A stretch of 64,000 nt of DNA from Nitrososphaerota archaeon. GTDB lineage: Archaea > Thermoproteota > EX4484-205 > JAAOZP01. Position 1 is the first letter of the stretch. Every line of letters starts with the position of its first letter. The DNA lies in the NCBI GenBank assembly GCA_011605725.1, contig JAAOZP010000017.1, forward strand, positions 124,001-188,000. The letters run 5' to 3'. The position numbers and the translations under genes are program-made. Below are positions 63,032 through 64,000 of this stretch, piece after piece. The notes beneath the pieces are model-generated. The model worked only from the letters and a program-made list of their open reading frames with translations. It searched no databases and was not told where the DNA came from.

Positions 63032-63664
63032 CTAGTGTGAGCCTAATTCCATTCTTCTTACTTCACCGTTTGGACGCGTCTCCTCGAAAACGACCGCTTC
63101 GAACCTGTAGACCCTGGTTTTCTCGTCAAGCCAGCAGCCAGGTGGCAAGCCTGCTTTAACACAAGTGTAGGATAGAAAGGTTTCTGGATCCCAGTTCTCC
63201 TCAACAGCAACCTGAGGTAGGAGAAGGCCCCTGTTAAAGCCGCGTTCAACGATAAGCCCATCCCTACCTATTTTAACCTCCTTCAGAAGCATCCTCCTGT
63301 CTTTAACGTCTAAAAGTCGCGGAGGAGTTAAAACGCTCACATCTATAACGATCATGCTCATTTCTTCAAGCGACACAGGCGGGAACCGCGGGTCCTCAAC
63401 CGCTGCAGCCACAGCAGCCTCTATCAACGCTTCCACCAAGGGTTTAACAGGCTCTGGGAAGCCTATGCAGCCCCTGAGCTCTTTACTTTCCGACCCCTCT
63501 GGGCCTATGAGCCTGTTAAGGGTGACGAAGACCCCGCAAGGCTCGTAGAAAACATCTTTCAGGTCAGCTGGGGGGCTTAAAATTTTTTCATCCCTTAGAT
63601 ATGTCTCCACGGCTTTCCTCGCAATCTTGACTAGCAGCCTACCGTCCTCCAGAGACAGTTCCAT
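63032..63664 (-). CDS. AMMECR1-family protein
   Basis: 210 residues. ELRGCIGFPEPVKPLVEALIEAA is the family signature, followed by AAVEDPRFPPVSLEEMS, DVSVLTPPR and GLLLPQVAVEENWDPETFLS with the CVKAGLPPGCW end. The human homologue is a disease gene; the biochemical role is unknown, and the archaeal forms are widespread. ATG start at 63664. Confidence 0.93.
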   Translation of the reverse strand: MELSLEDGRLLVKIARKAVETYLRDEKILSPPADLKDVFYEPCGVFVTLNRLIGPEGSESKELRGCIGFPEPVKPLVEALIEAAVAAAVEDPRFPPVSLEEMSMIVIDVSVLTPPRLLDVKDRRMLLKEVKIGRDGLIVERGFNRGLLLPQVAVEENWDPETFLSYTCVKAGLPPGCWLDEKTRVYRFEAVVFEETRPNGEVRRMELGSH

Positions 63665-63709
63665 CAGAATAATGTTTCAAAAGACTGTTAAAAGGATTAT
63701 GGATAGGCT

Positions 63710-64000
63710 TCACGGCCTATCTTTAAGAGAATCCTTGTTAAAGATGAAGACCCTTATGAAGCCGGATAAGAGTATTGTAAACCAGAGCGGAGAGTAAACG
63801 AAGTATAGAAAGGCGAATCTGGCCAAGTTGAACCTGAACCCCATTTCTCTCGCAATCCTGTAGTAAAATATTGAGAAGAACGCGAAAGCAGCTATTAGCG
63901 CTATCAACGTTTTGGTGAAGAGAAGCAGTATTTTGACAAAAAGCCCGTATGAAAATATTGTTGCAAAAGGCAGAAGACCAGAGTATAGTGAGGAGAACGT
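63710..64000 (-). CDS. C-terminal part of an integral membrane protein (runs off the window)
   Basis: The minus frame is open to base 64000, giving 96 residues before the TAG-type stop at 63710. Three hydrophobic helices are visible (IFSYGLFVKILLLFTKTLIA, LIAAFAFFSIFYYRIA, and ARFAFLYFVYSPLWFTILLSG). The ending resembles the membrane tail of processive GT2 glycosyltransferases, but without the catalytic part this is a guess. Confidence 0.6.
   Translation of the reverse strand, partial: TFSSLYSGLLPFATIFSYGLFVKILLLFTKTLIALIAAFAFFSIFYYRIAREMGFRFNLARFAFLYFVYSPLWFTILLSGFIRVFIFNKDSLKDRP

Noticed and set aside
1..64000. tRNA, rRNA, CRISPR arrays, insertion sequences
   Set aside because: Read through on both strands; no cloverleaf, spaced repeat array, or intact transposase was seen. 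A tRNA scan would be needed to be certain.

Overview
The window looks like a chromosomal segment of an archaeon of the Thermoproteota/TACK side, probably a heat-loving anaerobe. Evidence seen in the sequence: a nurA-herA-mre11-rad50 repair cluster, the wyosine enzyme Taw1, ribosomal protein L13e (known from crenarchaeal and related lineages but not Euryarchaeota), VapBC, DUF131 and AMMECR1 proteins, and archaeal TATA boxes about 26 bases before many ATG, GTG or TTG starts that seem leaderless. A closer lineage call would be a guess. I see no rRNA, tRNA, CRISPR array or intact transposase.

Layout. 1-4784 (minus): DNA-end resection cluster. 4857-21266: an accessory glycan block with a cytoplasmic GH3 glucosidase, a membrane-anchored GH50-like hydrolase, two large polytopic DUF6785-type transport-like proteins, a 1517-residue fusion of a degenerate M28 peptidase domain to an FtsX-type permease, and an anchored GH-A hydrolase with a carbohydrate-binding-like domain inside its barrel. 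21301-23045: a KaiC-like ATPase overlapping a PriS-like primase-polymerase gene. 23131-28096: housekeeping and small-molecule genes (CutA, PPC, RraA-like, radical SAM, L13e, PHP, DeoC) and a 38-residue ORF. 28223-36313: a second orphan FtsX permease, ferredoxin, taw1, vapBC, HAD and M42 peptidase, with several decayed or structured intergenic stretches. 37022-41231: Hsp20, two DUF131 proteins, two small or medium enzymes/membrane proteins and a surface beta-helix protein. 41218-48158 (minus): a complete Opp/Dpp ABC importer.

49658-59104 is an energy island: a HoxEFUYH-type NAD-linked [NiFe] hydrogenase on the minus strand, head to head with a HydBGDA-type (group 3b) hydrogenase on the plus strand, followed by one maturation protease. 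The rest holds an elongation-factor-like small protein, a GalE-like epimerase with a galactokinase-like GHMP kinase, and conserved archaeal proteins of unknown role.

How it may fit together (inference): extracellular glycan is cut by the anchored hydrolases, products enter through the DUF6785 proteins or the Opp system, GH3 finishes them inside, and the two hydrogenases balance NAD(P)H against H2 during fermentation. The best candidates for an undescribed system are the glycan block with its pseudo-peptidase permease, the KaiC/PriS-like pair, and the paired hydrogenases.
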